A stretch of 36,907 nt of DNA from an uncultured Flavobacteriales bacterium (GTDB lineage Bacteria; Bacteroidota; Bacteroidia; Flavobacteriales; Crocinitomicaceae). The stretch spans positions 1 through 36,907 of the forward strand of contig CAMLDR010000018.1 in NCBI GenBank assembly GCA_946478775.1, given 5' to 3'. Both the position numbers and the translations under genes were made by a program. The notes beneath the pieces were generated by a model that was not told where the DNA came from, made no database searches, and saw only the letters and a program-made list of their open reading frames with translations. This document shows, piece after piece, positions 26,454-36,200 of the stretch. The number at the start of each line of letters is the position of its first letter. Position 1 is the stretch's first letter.

Positions 26454-26470
26454 TGGCAAAATTAATAGCT

Positions 26471-29443
26471 ATGAAGATATTTCTTTCCGTTGTTTCAGTA
26501 TTGATCGCAGGTTTTGCATTCTCGCAGGACAAAAGCACCGGAGTAATTCAAGGAAAAGTAATCGATTCTGAAACCGGAGAAGGACTTCCTTCTGCGCAGG
26601 TAGAATTGGTTGAACAAACAAAACGAATCCTATCTGACATCGAAGGTATTTACAATTTCGACAAACTGGACAAAGGAACATACACCATTAAAATTGTGTA
26701 TGCCGGAATGCCCACTCAAATTGTAAATGGTATCCAGGTTAAATCAGGAGAAGTTACAACCATTGACGTAGTAATGTCTCCTCCTGCTGAAGACAGCACA
26801 TCCATCGGTGTCGTTGAAGTCACTGCAAAAAGAATTTTAGATACGGATCAGGGAGGTGTTTTGATCCAAAAAAATGCACTGGGTGTTACAGATATCATTA
26901 CCAGTCAGACCATTCAGAAATCTCCGGCAAGCAATACCAGCGACGTATTGAAGATGGTGAGTGGGGCAAGTATCCAGGACAATAAATTTGCGGTAATTCG
27001 TGGTTTGAATGACCGGTACAATGCTGCTTTCCTGAACGGTTCTCCCCTTCCAAGTTCCGAAAGCGACCGGAAAGCATTCTCATTCGATATGTTCCCGTCC
27101 AATATGTTGGATAACCTGACGATTACAAAAACAGCTACTCCTGACCAACCGGCAGAATTTGCCGGTGGACTCATCCAGATCAATACGAAAAGTATTCCGG
27201 ACAAGAACTTCTTCTCCTTCCAGGTAGGTTCAGGAATCAACACGATTACTACATTTAAGGACCGCATGTCTTATCAGGGCGGGAAAATGGATTGGTTAGG
27301 AATTGATGACGGAACCAGAAAAATCCCTTCCGGAATTGCTCCTTTCGGACAATACCCTTTGAATATCCACGACCAGGCAAAAGTAGCCCAACAAGTTTCT
27401 ACCAACTGGGAAACAACCGACAGCAAATTCTTACCTAACTTAAGTCTTCAGGCTTCAGGTGGATTCAATAAAAAGTTCGGGAAACGTGAATTCGGAATGA
27501 TCGCTGCTTTAACATACAGCAGAAGTTTCAGCTACAACGAAACTGTTCGTAACAGCTACGTGAACAGTTCTGACCCGAATTCAGCTCAAACAACCCAACT
27601 GGAAAACGATTACCTGGATAAAAACAATGTAACGAACTTGTTGGCAGGGGCATTGGTCAATTTCGCTTTCAAAATCAACGAACGGAATACCATCAGCTTC
27701 AAGAATATTTACAGCATTAATTCCTCAGACAAACTAATCAACAGAACCGGTACCGCAAACGCTTTGGAATCAAATCCGATCCTGATTCGATCTAATGCAC
27801 GTTGGTTCACATCCGATCGCGTTTACTCAGGTCAGTTGGAAGGACAGCACGGTTTAAGATTACAGGGACTGAAAGTGAACTGGTTAGCAGGATACAGTAA
27901 CGTACAGCGTTCTGTTCCTAACCTGAGCCGCTCCATATACTCCAAAAATAAAAACGTCAATGACCCAAGTGATCCGAATCCAACGGATACGATGTACACT
28001 GCAAACATTTCATACACCAATGTGGGACCAAACTATGGCGGTGGAATGTTCTTCTCTGAGAACAAAGAAAGCTCAGTAAACGGTCGTTTGGATTTATCCT
28101 ACGGGACAAGCCTATTCGGAAAATACAAAAGTGAATTCAAAATCGGTGTCTACAACCAGGTCCGTACAAGAAATTTTGAAGCACGTCAGTTGGGATATAC
28201 CCGATATGGTGTAACAGGTGGTAGCGTTATGTTCGACGAAAGCCTGTTGTATTTGCCGGAAGACGAGATTTTCGCTGCTGAGAACATGGGATTAATTGAA
28301 CCGGGAGAAAGCGGGAACCCTGGAAAAGGAGGTTTCAAATTGACAGACGGGACAAAACCATCCGATCAATACGATGCTCAATCTGTTTTGAACGCTGCAT
28401 ACCTTCAATTGGATAACCGCTTTGGGCGATTCCGTTTCATTTACGGTGCTCGTGTTGAATATTTCCAGCAGGAATTAAAGGCTTTGAGAGATAATCTTTC
28501 CGAGTTGAAAATCAGCACGAAAAAACTGGATGTACTTCCTTCCATCAATGCCATTTTCGAAGCAAATAAAAGAACAAATGTTCGCTTGAGTTATTCTCAA
28601 ACATTGAACAGACCGGAATACCGTGAACTTGCTCCTTTTGCATTTTATGATTTCACGACAAACCTGGTGGTATCCGGAAATGATACTTTGGAACGTGCTT
28701 TGATCCACAACCTGGATTTGAGATACGAAACATTCCCGGGAAGAGGTCAATTGTTGTCTGCAACGATCTTTTACAAGAACTTCATCAATCCGATAGAGCA
28801 AAAAATGCGCGCAGATGTAATCAATGAAACTTCATTTCAGAATGTACCATCTGCCACAAACTTCGGTTTAGAACTGGAAGCTCGTTCATTGATCTCAACA
28901 ATCTTTGGGTTAGATACTTCTTCGTTCTTTGACGATTTAACGATTTACTCGAACTTATCCATTATTCGTTCACAAGTAGACGTTTCAAGTGTAGTGGGAA
29001 GTGCTGCAGATTCAAGACCACTTCAGGGGCAGTCTCCCTATGTTTTCAATGCAGGGATCCGTTACGAAAACCGTCGCAACCAATGGGGAGCAGCGTTAAA
29101 TATTAACCGCGTAGGTCAGCGTATTTCAATCGTTGGAAACGTGAACGAACCGGACCTTTGGGAACAGGCAAGAACATTCTTAGACCTTCAGATCACGAAA
29201 TCATTCTGGAAAGGACGTGCGCAATTCAAATTAAACATCCAAAACATTTTGGCACAAGACCAGATCTTTTATCAGAACAACACATTGGAAAGATCACAAG
29301 CTAAAGGAATGAACGGATTCTTCAATACCATTTTCATTGGAGAAAAGAACAACCAAAAAGGGTTTGACGAAAAAATTGATCAACAAGTATGGAAAACAAA
29401 CTTCGGAAGAACATTCAGTGCTTCTATTAGTTTCAGACTGTAA
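26471..29443 (+). CDS. TonB-dependent outer-membrane receptor with carboxypeptidase-like N-terminal domain
   Basis: The 990-residue product has a signal peptide (about 1-18, ending AFSQ), a carboxypeptidase regulatory-like domain (about 25-105: IQGKVIDSETGEGLPSAQV, FDKLDKGTYTIKIVYAG), a plug (about 120-235, with NTSDVLKMVSGASI, FAVIRGLNDRYNAAFLNG and AEFAGGLIQINTKS) and a 22-strand-type barrel to the C-terminus, ending SASISFRL. Receptors of this kind import bound substrates with TonB energy. No SusD partner follows; instead a T9SS-secreted protein does. I chose the ATG at 26471 because a GTG at 26453 would only add six residues before the signal peptide. A PHO-box-like repeat upstream hints at phosphate control; the substrate is not readable from the sequence. 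Confidence 0.92.
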   Translation: MKIFLSVVSVLIAGFAFSQDKSTGVIQGKVIDSETGEGLPSAQVELVEQTKRILSDIEGIYNFDKLDKGTYTIKIVYAGMPTQIVNGIQVKSGEVTTIDVVMSPPAEDSTSIGVVEVTAKRILDTDQGGVLIQKNALGVTDIITSQTIQKSPASNTSDVLKMVSGASIQDNKFAVIRGLNDRYNAAFLNGSPLPSSESDRKAFSFDMFPSNMLDNLTITKTATPDQPAEFAGGLIQINTKSIPDKNFFSFQVGSGINTITTFKDRMSYQGGKMDWLGIDDGTRKIPSGIAPFGQYPLNIHDQAKVAQQVSTNWETTDSKFLPNLSLQASGGFNKKFGKREFGMIAALTYSRSFSYNETVRNSYVNSSDPNSAQTTQLENDYLDKNNVTNLLAGALVNFAFKINERNTISFKNIYSINSSDKLINRTGTANALESNPILIRSNARWFTSDRVYSGQLEGQHGLRLQGLKVNWLAGYSNVQRSVPNLSRSIYSKNKNVNDPSDPNPTDTMYTANISYTNVGPNYGGGMFFSENKESSVNGRLDLSYGTSLFGKYKSEFKIGVYNQVRTRNFEARQLGYTRYGVTGGSVMFDESLLYLPEDEIFAAENMGLIEPGESGNPGKGGFKLTDGTKPSDQYDAQSVLNAAYLQLDNRFGRFRFIYGARVEYFQQELKALRDNLSELKISTKKLDVLPSINAIFEANKRTNVRLSYSQTLNRPEYRELAPFAFYDFTTNLVVSGNDTLERALIHNLDLRYETFPGRGQLLSATIFYKNFINPIEQKMRADVINETSFQNVPSATNFGLELEARSLISTIFGLDTSSFFDDLTIYSNLSIIRSQVDVSSVVGSAADSRPLQGQSPYVFNAGIRYENRRNQWGAALNINRVGQRISIVGNVNEPDLWEQARTFLDLQITKSFWKGRAQFKLNIQNILAQDQIFYQNNTLERSQAKGMNGFFNTIFIGEKNNQKGFDEKIDQQVWKTNFGRTFSASISFRL

Positions 29444-29463
29444 GATCCAACGACGCCTGAGAG

Positions 29464-29496
29464 GCCACCCGTGATGCGGGTGGCTTTTCTTTTTTA
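29464..29496 (+). terminator. Rho-independent terminator after the TonB receptor gene
   Basis: GCCACCCG (29464-29471) pairs with CGGGTGGC (29477-29484) around a five-base loop and runs into TTTTCTTTTTT. The receptor and the downstream gene thus probably have separate or partly read-through transcripts. Confidence 0.88.
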
Positions 29497-29505
29497 TAAT
29501 TTACA

Positions 29506-29541
29506 GTAGGAATGAATCCCGCACATGCGGGACGCCCCTAC
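29506..29541. repeat. Short palindromic repeat, GTAGG...TCCCGCA family
   Basis: TCCCGCA (29517-29523) and TGCGGGA (29526-29532) form a tight stem, with outer GTAGG (29506-29510) facing CCTAC (29537-29541). No T-run follows. It lies 10 bases beyond the terminator. Confidence 0.65.
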
Positions 29542-29580
29542 TAAATCGATTGAGCCAATATTAAATTAATGCTACATTCC

Positions 29581-29597
29581 TTAAAACACTCTTAACA
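29581..29597 (+). promoter_or_regulatory. PHO-box-like direct repeat upstream of the T9SS partner gene
   Basis: TTAAAA and TTAACA are separated by five bases (11-bp period), like the box before the TonB receptor but on the other strand. It lies 83 bases before the start codon. Its role is inferred. Confidence 0.35.
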
Positions 29598-29679
29598 TTT
29601 ATTTACTCGAATCGTAACTTAAAGGAAAGGATAGAACAAGGTGAGTAAGGCAATTTTGTACCAAGAAAAAAAACGAAAA

Positions 29680-31305
29680 ATGAAAAAAATTTACTTAAGT
29701 GCATTGTTTGCAGGTTTAGGAACTCTGGCTGCATTCGGACAAGACTTTTACGAAACAACTTATCGAGGTGCTTTTGCTCCTGCTCCAACAGCAATGTGGA
29801 CACAGGGATGGGCAAACTGGGATCCGCAAAACACAAACTACGGTTCTTCTAACCAGACGATCTCAACTAACATCACTGCAAACACTACCTGGACTGCAGG
29901 AAATGTTTACTTGTTGCAAGGTCAGATCTATGTAAAAAACAACGCAACATTGACCATTGAGCCGGGAACTATCATCATGGGTGATAAATCAGTAGCCGGA
30001 TCAGGTTTATTCATTACAAAAGGAGCAAAATTAATGGCTCAGGGTACAGCAAATGCTCCAATCGTATTTACATCCAATCAGCCTGTTGGTTCACGTTCTG
30101 CAGGTGACTGGGGAGGGATAATCCTCTTAGGAAAAGCTGCTAACAACCAGGCAAATGGTGTAGCAAACATTGAGGGTCTTGCTCCAACCACAGATACTGA
30201 ATTCGGTGGTGGAATGGCTCCTGACAACAACGATAACTCAGGTAAATTAACTTATGTACGTATTGAGTTCCCTGGTTATGCTTACCAGGCTGATAAAGAG
30301 ATCAACGGAATCACTTTAGGTTCAGTTGGAGCGGCTACAGAAATAGACTACGTTCAGGTATCTTTCTGTAATGACGATGCTTTCGAATGGTTCGGTGGAA
30401 ATGTGAATGCAAGACATTTGGTTTCCTACAGAAACTTAGATGATGATTTCGACACGGATTTCGGATTCTCAGGAAATGTACAATTCGGATTGATCGTTCG
30501 TGATCCGAACATTGCTGATAACCCTACCATTTCTACTTCAGAAGGTTTTGAATCAGATAATGATGCTTCCGGTTCTGCTGGAACTCCTCAAACAAACGCT
30601 ACATTCTCTAACATCACTGCAATCGGGCCATTCCGTGGAAATACTGCAAATACAATTGCTGCAGGTTACCGTCGCGGTGCTCGTATCCGTCGTAACTCTG
30701 CTATTGATATCCGTAACTCTGTATTCATGGATTTCCAAAGAGGAATTTTCATCGACGGAACTGCATGCGAAGGAAATGCTACAAATGGGTTGCTCATTTA
30801 CAAAAACAACATCGTTGCTGGTAACGCAGTTGGTAGAGTAACTGAAAGAACATCTACAAGTACTTTCAACATCATCGGATGGTTTGATTCAAACGATAAC
30901 GATTCAATTGCTTCTACAGCAGGAATTTTGACTACACCATACAACTATTTGGCTCCTGACTACCGTCCGGCTGGAAGTTCTCCGCTTTTATCAGGTGCAG
31001 ATTTCACAGGAATGAGTACAGGACTAGGGATCAAAGAAGTTTCAGCTATCGCAGGTGTTACTTTATACCCGAACCCAACAAGTACAACTGCATCTTTATT
31101 CGTTGACGTAGCACAAAACAGCACTGTTGAAGTGGTTGTTATGAATGCAAGCGGACAAGTAATGCAAACAGTAGCTACTAAGTATGCTGAAGTAGGAACT
31201 CACGAGTTCACTATCAACGCTGCAGATTTCGCTCAGGGATTGTACTACGCAGTTGTAAGAACTGGTAATGCGGTTAAAACTGTTAAGTTGAGCGTTATTA
31301 AGTAA
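29680..31305 (+). CDS. T9SS-secreted beta-helix-like protein, partner of the TonB receptor
   Basis: The 541-residue product has a signal peptide (about 1-20, ending AAFGQ). The mature protein is beta-rich with strand-turn patterns that look like a right-handed beta-helix: LTIEPGTIIMGD, GLFITKGAKLMAQG, APIVFTSNQP and GDWGGIILLGKA. An Asp-rich stretch (NLDDDFDTDFGFSG) could bind calcium. A T9SS type A sorting domain ends it (LYPNPTSTT, YYAVVRT, VKLSVIK). It follows the receptor gene and may capture or process the substrate that the receptor imports; this is inferred from position and paired regulatory boxes. I chose the ATG at 29680, which opens the signal peptide; the GTG at 29641 would add a charged leader of 13 residues. 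Confidence 0.9.
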   Translation: MKKIYLSALFAGLGTLAAFGQDFYETTYRGAFAPAPTAMWTQGWANWDPQNTNYGSSNQTISTNITANTTWTAGNVYLLQGQIYVKNNATLTIEPGTIIMGDKSVAGSGLFITKGAKLMAQGTANAPIVFTSNQPVGSRSAGDWGGIILLGKAANNQANGVANIEGLAPTTDTEFGGGMAPDNNDNSGKLTYVRIEFPGYAYQADKEINGITLGSVGAATEIDYVQVSFCNDDAFEWFGGNVNARHLVSYRNLDDDFDTDFGFSGNVQFGLIVRDPNIADNPTISTSEGFESDNDASGSAGTPQTNATFSNITAIGPFRGNTANTIAAGYRRGARIRRNSAIDIRNSVFMDFQRGIFIDGTACEGNATNGLLIYKNNIVAGNAVGRVTERTSTSTFNIIGWFDSNDNDSIASTAGILTTPYNYLAPDYRPAGSSPLLSGADFTGMSTGLGIKEVSAIAGVTLYPNPTSTTASLFVDVAQNSTVEVVVMNASGQVMQTVATKYAEVGTHEFTINAADFAQGLYYAVVRTGNAVKTVKLSVIK

Positions 31306-31366
31306 AAAATAAGCTACTACAAAGCTTAGAAGAGTTTTCTCTGTTAGTTTAGTTTTATAGCAAAGT

Positions 31367-31397
31367 AAAAGGGTTCGTTTCGGCGGACCCTTTTTTT
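31367..31397 (+). terminator. Rho-independent terminator after the T9SS partner gene
   Basis: GGGTTCG (31371-31377) pairs with CGGACCC (31384-31390), with one G-T pair, around a six-base loop. A run of A precedes and seven T residues follow. Confidence 0.88.
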
Positions 31398-31416
31398 ATC
31401 TCCAAAAGTTCCATGA

Positions 31417-31469
31417 TTCAAAAGGTTAAAAAGTTAAAAACCATTGAACTTTTTATCTCTTTGAACTTG
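31417..31469. repeat. Intergenic inverted repeat pair, TTCAAAAGGTTAAA family
   Basis: The left arm (31417-31440) reads TTCAAAAGGTTAAAAAGTTA; the right arm (31444-31469), read on the other strand, contains TTCAAAGAGATAAAAAGTTC. The arms are almost adjacent. The right arm supplies the TTG that may be the -33 box of the next gene. Confidence 0.6.
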
Positions 31470-31496
31470 TTTCGACCTCTAATATCCGTACCTTCG
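31467..31496 (+). promoter_or_regulatory. Promoter-like pair for the FMN reductase gene
   Basis: TTG at 31467-31469 is followed after 19 bases by TACCTTCG at 31489-31496, close to the TTG-N19-TAnnTTTG consensus of Bacteroidota. The ATG is 14 bases downstream. Confidence 0.5.
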
Positions 31497-31510
31497 TTAA
31501 AACAAATCCT

Positions 31511-32044
31511 ATGAAAATATTAGCATTCGGAGCAAGTACCAGTAAGTCTTCTATCAATCAGCAATTTGCACATTTTGCTGCCAGCCAGTTTGAAGGAGAG
31601 GTCAATATGATTGATTTAAACGACTTCGAAATGCCGGTATTTTCTGTAGATAAAGAAAAAGAAGACGGATATCCGGTACAAGCACATGAATTGCATGAAA
31701 TCATTGAAAATGCTGATTTTTTAGTTATTTCAATGACGGAACACAACGGAAGTTATTCTGCGGCATTCAAAAATACGCTGGATTGGTGTTCCCGGTTAAA
31801 CAATAGTGTATTCCACGACAAGCCCATGCTGCTGATCTCTACTTCTCCCGGAAAATTGGGTGCAAAGTTCTCTTTGGAGGCTGCATTAAGCCGTTTTCCG
31901 CGCCATTCGGCAAATATTCTGGGACATTTTAGTTTACCCAGTTTCGGAGAAAATTTCAATGATGGGATTACCAACGAAGAATTGGCAAAAGAATTCAATG
32001 ATCTGATCGCAAATGTGAAAGAAACCTTATCTAAGCTCAAATAA
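31511..32044 (+). CDS. NAD(P)H-dependent FMN reductase
   Basis: The 177-residue product is a flavodoxin-like NADPH-dependent FMN reductase. The FMN phosphate loop is GASTSKSSIN near the N-terminus, and the flavin-contacting motif is SMTEHNGSYSAAFKNTLDW (about 75-93), the equivalent of the family's PEYNGS..LKN.LDW. It reduces flavins or quinones using NAD(P)H; the acceptor is unknown. It is cytoplasmic. Its 3' end overlaps the convergent bshB1 gene by 18 bases, so the two cannot share a terminator, and antisense effects are possible. Confidence 0.92.
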   Translation: MKILAFGASTSKSSINQQFAHFAASQFEGEVNMIDLNDFEMPVFSVDKEKEDGYPVQAHELHEIIENADFLVISMTEHNGSYSAAFKNTLDWCSRLNNSVFHDKPMLLISTSPGKLGAKFSLEAALSRFPRHSANILGHFSLPSFGENFNDGITNEELAKEFNDLIANVKETLSKLK

Positions 32045-32746
32045 GGATGCTACTCCAATGATTCTTTCAGCGGTATATCCTTCGGCATAACGCACCCCCA
32101 TATTCCGTCCAAATTCAGCCATTCTTCCACGAAGGAACTCAAAAAACTCTTCTCCGGAGATCGGTGTTTTCGGTTCGGATGAGTTCGGGTCCCAGAATTG
32201 AGTCTTGTAAGCTTTGATCGAATCGAATTTCTGTTCCACAAAATCCGTTACATCAATCACAAAATCCGGTTTCAGATAACGGTCCTGGATATAATGATAA
32301 ACGGCTTGAGGTCTGTGTGCTTCCTGAGGCTCGCCATTCCAGGTAGTTTCAATTCTTCTCAATCCTGCCAAAAAACAAGCTTCAGAAGCCAGCTTACTCC
32401 CCTTTCCATGATCCGGATGACGGTCGGAAACAGCATTAACTAGGACAATACTTGGTTTAAATCGTCGGATTTGCTCAATCAGCAATCGCAGGTTCTCTTC
32501 GGAATGTTCGAAAAATCCGTCTGCCATTTTCAAATTCACCCGATCCGTCAAACCTAAGATCTTCGCAGCAGCTTCCGCCTCTTCTTTACGAATTTCCTTT
32601 GATCCCCTCGACCCCAATTCGCCCTGCGTCAAATCAATGATTCCGGTGGAATACCCCATTGCCCGGTGTTTCAATAAAGTTCCTGCAGCAGAAAGCTCCA
32701 CATCATCCGGGTGTGCACCGATTGCTATGACATCAATTTGACTCAT
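32027..32746 (-). CDS. bshB1: Bacillithiol biosynthesis deacetylase BshB1
   Basis: The 239-residue product is a PIG-L-type zinc deacetylase. The opening IGAHPDDVELSAAGTL carries the metal and catalytic residues H12, D14 and D15, and the second motif DRHPDHGKGS supplies H113. QGELGSRGS and the conserved NPSSxP-like tail region mark the BshB1 subgroup. It removes the acetyl group from GlcNAc-malate in bacillithiol synthesis, the main low-molecular-weight thiol route in many Bacteroidota. It overlaps the glutathione peroxidase gene by four bases, so the two are coupled. No bshA or bshC lies in the window. Confidence 0.94.
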   Translation of the reverse strand: MSQIDVIAIGAHPDDVELSAAGTLLKHRAMGYSTGIIDLTQGELGSRGSKEIRKEEAEAAAKILGLTDRVNLKMADGFFEHSEENLRLLIEQIRRFKPSIVLVNAVSDRHPDHGKGSKLASEACFLAGLRRIETTWNGEPQEAHRPQAVYHYIQDRYLKPDFVIDVTDFVEQKFDSIKAYKTQFWDPNSSEPKTPISGEEFFEFLRGRMAEFGRNMGVRYAEGYTAERIIGVASLFELR

Positions 32747-33207
32747 GACTTTTTAATCCAATCTAAAATTTGTGCATCAGCGGGTTCCGTTTGCGGTGAA
32801 AAATAACCGGCAATTTTCCCCTCCTGATCAATCAGGTATTTCTGAAAATTCCAGGTCACTTCCGTACCTGTTTGTTCTTTCAGCCATTCATAAATCGGAT
32901 GAATCTCCTCACCTACGGTATGAACTTTTTCTGAAAGCGGGAAGCTGACCCCGTAGTTCGCAGAACAAAAGGCAGCAATTTCCTCCGCTGTTCCCGGTTC
33001 CTGTCCTGCAAAATCATTACAGGGAATTCCAAGGATCACAAAATGATCCCCACCAAATTCGGCATAGAGCTCTTGCAGCTGCGTATACTGAGGAGTTAAC
33101 CCACATTGTGAAGCCACATTCACCAACAGCACTTTCTTGCCTTTAAAAGCATCCCAGTCAATGGATTTCCCATCCAGGTATTTCAATGAAAAGTCATACA
33201 ATCTCAT
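32743..33207 (-). CDS. Glutathione peroxidase-like thiol peroxidase
   Basis: The 154-residue product has the thioredoxin-fold pattern of the glutathione peroxidase family. The peroxidatic Cys is C35 in NVASQCGLT; the other catalytic residues are Q69 in IPCNDFAGQEPG and the Trp-Asn of TWNFQKYL. C63 or C81 (AFCSAN) could serve as resolving Cys, which would fit a thioredoxin-dependent rather than glutathione-dependent enzyme. It has no signal peptide and so is cytoplasmic. It overlaps ccsBA upstream and bshB1 downstream by four bases each, placing peroxide removal in one transcript with heme handling and bacillithiol synthesis. Confidence 0.94.
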   Translation of the reverse strand: MRLYDFSLKYLDGKSIDWDAFKGKKVLLVNVASQCGLTPQYTQLQELYAEFGGDHFVILGIPCNDFAGQEPGTAEEIAAFCSANYGVSFPLSEKVHTVGEEIHPIYEWLKEQTGTEVTWNFQKYLIDQEGKIAGYFSPQTEPADAQILDWIKKS

Positions 33208-36200
33208 AGCGATTCTCTTTGAGCTTTAAGGTAGTTTTTATTTTTAACTCCTGCAATGATAGTCACGATCAGGAAGCCTAAAACAACCAGCCAGACCCAA
33301 ATAGGAAGATTCACAGAACCATCACCGTTTGCATAAGAATGTAGACCTACCAGGATAAAGTTCACCCCAAAGAAGGTAAACAAAATCGCCGCATAACCCC
33401 ACATCGCAGCTGTATTGAATGCAAATTTTCCTTTCAAACCGGGAATGAACCTGAAATGTAAAATAATCGAATAAACCAGAACGGAAACCAAAGCCCACGT
33501 TTCTTTCGGGTCCCAGCCCCAGTATCTTCCCCAGGATTCGTTGGCCCAAATACCACCAAGGAAAGTTCCGATTGTCAGCATAAATAAACCAACAATCATC
33601 GTCATTTCAGAAACATAGGTCAGCTCATTGATATTTCTTGTAGCTTTTTTAGCATTTTCCGGATTCCTGAATAAATACAATACCATATTGAAAATCCCCA
33701 AAATACAAGCTAAACCAAGGAAACCATAACTTCCCGTAATAATCGCTACGTGGATCATCAACCAATAACTTTTCAGTACAGGAGGCAATTGTGTGATTTC
33801 AGGATCCAACAAATTCATTTCTGTAACGAAGATCATAAACGCAGCCAATAATGCAGCTCCGGCCAAAATACCCGGATTTGTTCTGGCAAAAATAAATCCT
33901 GCCAACATGGTTACCCAACCAATGAAAACAACCGCTTCATAACCGTCACTCCATGGAACGTGTCCGGAAACATACCAACGCAGTCCCAAACCGGTTCCGT
34001 GATACAAGAAAACAATCACCAAAAAGAATACGAATATTTTACGAATGATCGAATAGCGTTTTTCCGACTTTTCAGACGGGTTGAACAATACCCGAATAAA
34101 GAATACGATCATTAATCCCAAGCCCAATAACAAATAAGAGTACTCCGAATTCTTGAAAATCTCCATTTTATTATAGGAAACTTCAATTTTGGCGTGTGTT
34201 TCAGATGGCAAAATCGATGCAGGGGCAATTGTACGCTGGGCCTTTTTCAATTCATTCAACAACTTGGTTGATTTGGTGAAGTCATTGTTCGATTTTGCCG
34301 CATCATTCAATGAACTGATATAGGTTAAAGCCAGCTTGCTGGTAACGGTATCACTCATCATTACTTCCTGGCTAAAAGGCATGTACCAATTAATGACCTT
34401 CCCTTCTTTTAAAGGAATAATTTTCATGTATTGCCATCTGATGACTGCAGAGAAAACCTGGTATTTTTCACCCAGCTTGATCAACTTTTTTTCAGCCTCG
34501 GATTGCTGGGATTCTGCTTTTCTCAAAGCGGTATTGTAATCTGCTATCCATTTAAAGTCACCGGTTTCATTCGTTAATTCTCTGAAAGAAGCATATTTAC
34601 CCAAACTGTATTTTTCCTTTAAAGCGGCCGGAACCTGAATCACCTTTTGGTCCATCCAATAATCCGGGTACATATGCATACTCAAGATAGTCTGAATAGC
34701 ATTTCTATCGTCATATTTATTAGCCCGGTACAGTTTTCTCAATAACTGATCACAAACAGTATGCATTGGAACAATACGGTTCTTAAAATCTTTAACCAAT
34801 AGGGTTGCCAATTCATCACTTTGCTCTTCCGAAATATAATACACTACCGGATTTACACTCCTTACCGGGGCGCTGCTTTCCGCATGATCGTGATTGTGGT
34901 CATGGTCGTGATCGTGAATCTGATTTTCTTCCTGTTTGTGTGCATGAGTTTCAATGTTCTGTCCAAATACAGAGAAACTGCTTAGCGCCAAAACAAGGAC
35001 AACAATATTCTTTCCATTCGAATTAGCAATATTCCGCATCAATTCTCTGAAACGGGAAGCCGGAGCAAACAAACTAAAGATCATCCCGATAAACATCATT
35101 AAATAACCAAAATAAGTAATGTTCGTTCCCCAGAAATCATGGTTTACGCTCAAAATGGTTCCCTGCTCATCCGCATCATAAGAAGACTGGAAGAAACGGT
35201 AACCTCCGTAATCGAGTACATTATTCATAAATACATGTTTTGTCCCGAATTCATTGTTCGCCGTATCCAAGACCTGTAAATCACTGGCATAAGAAGAAGG
35301 CATATCCGATCCGGAATACCGGTCCAGTGTAAAATCATTGCATTTCATGTAGAATGGAATAGTAATGCGCTTCATTCCATATTCCAAATGATAATTCAAT
35401 CCGTTGAATTCGAAAAAAGCAGGTTCTCCAACCATTTTTTCGCCGCCTTTCAGACGAACGATCTTTGATTTGGAGCCATCCGTGATTTTCACAGTCAGGT
35501 AATCCGACCCCACGTCTCTTTTCCCTGACGGGACCAATATCTTTCCAACGTTCGGAATTTCCTGTTTGAACACAAATTGCTGTCCGGCAACCAGGTAAAG
35601 CGTTGTTGTAGCGAATATGATTTCTTCTCCCGGAACAACATTGGTATACGCCGAATCAGGTGGAGCCATGCCGCTCTCACGGATTTTCTTCATTTCGCTC
35701 ATGGCCAGATACTGCATAGGCAGTTCCGACCTCAAACGAAGGGTATCATTCTTGCGGTAAACATTGATTCCTTTCACCAGGTTTTCCGAAAAGGCCAACG
35801 GAATTCCATTCAAAGAGAAAATCTCATCATTAACAACATAATTGGACTTTTTTCCATCCGTCACAATATCCAGTGCGCTCGTTTTGTATTTCGGATCAAT
35901 ATCGATGGTATCCAGTTGTTTCGACTTAAAATCAACATACTCAATGGAAACTGCTGTTTTACGCTTGGGAAATTCAATATCCATCGATGCGGAATTGAAG
36001 GGGTAAGATTCTGCAAGGTAAGTTCTCACATCATGCGTCAGCTGGTATTCTTTCCCGTCATTGACCTGCACCCACAAATACGGGTCTGAGGTATAAACAA
36101 TATTGGAAGAAGCTCCTTCACGAATAGGCATAATCCCTTCGTAGCTGATATAGCGGGTTATCGCTGCTCCGATAATAATCACAATGAAAGAAATATGAAA

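Noticed and set aside
26453..26470. GTG start for the TonB receptor
   Set aside because: It overlaps a likely -7 box and precedes a normal signal peptide by six residues.
29641..29679. GTG start for the T9SS partner gene
   Set aside because: It would prepend a charged, non-signal leader before a clean signal peptide at 29680.
26471..31305. SusC/SusD polysaccharide utilisation pair
   Set aside because: The second protein has no SusD lipobox or TPR-like helices; it is beta-rich with a T9SS sorting domain.
35577..36089. 170-codon plus-strand open frame opposite ccsBA
   Set aside because: It is a shadow of ccsBA with no promoter, domain or signal peptide.
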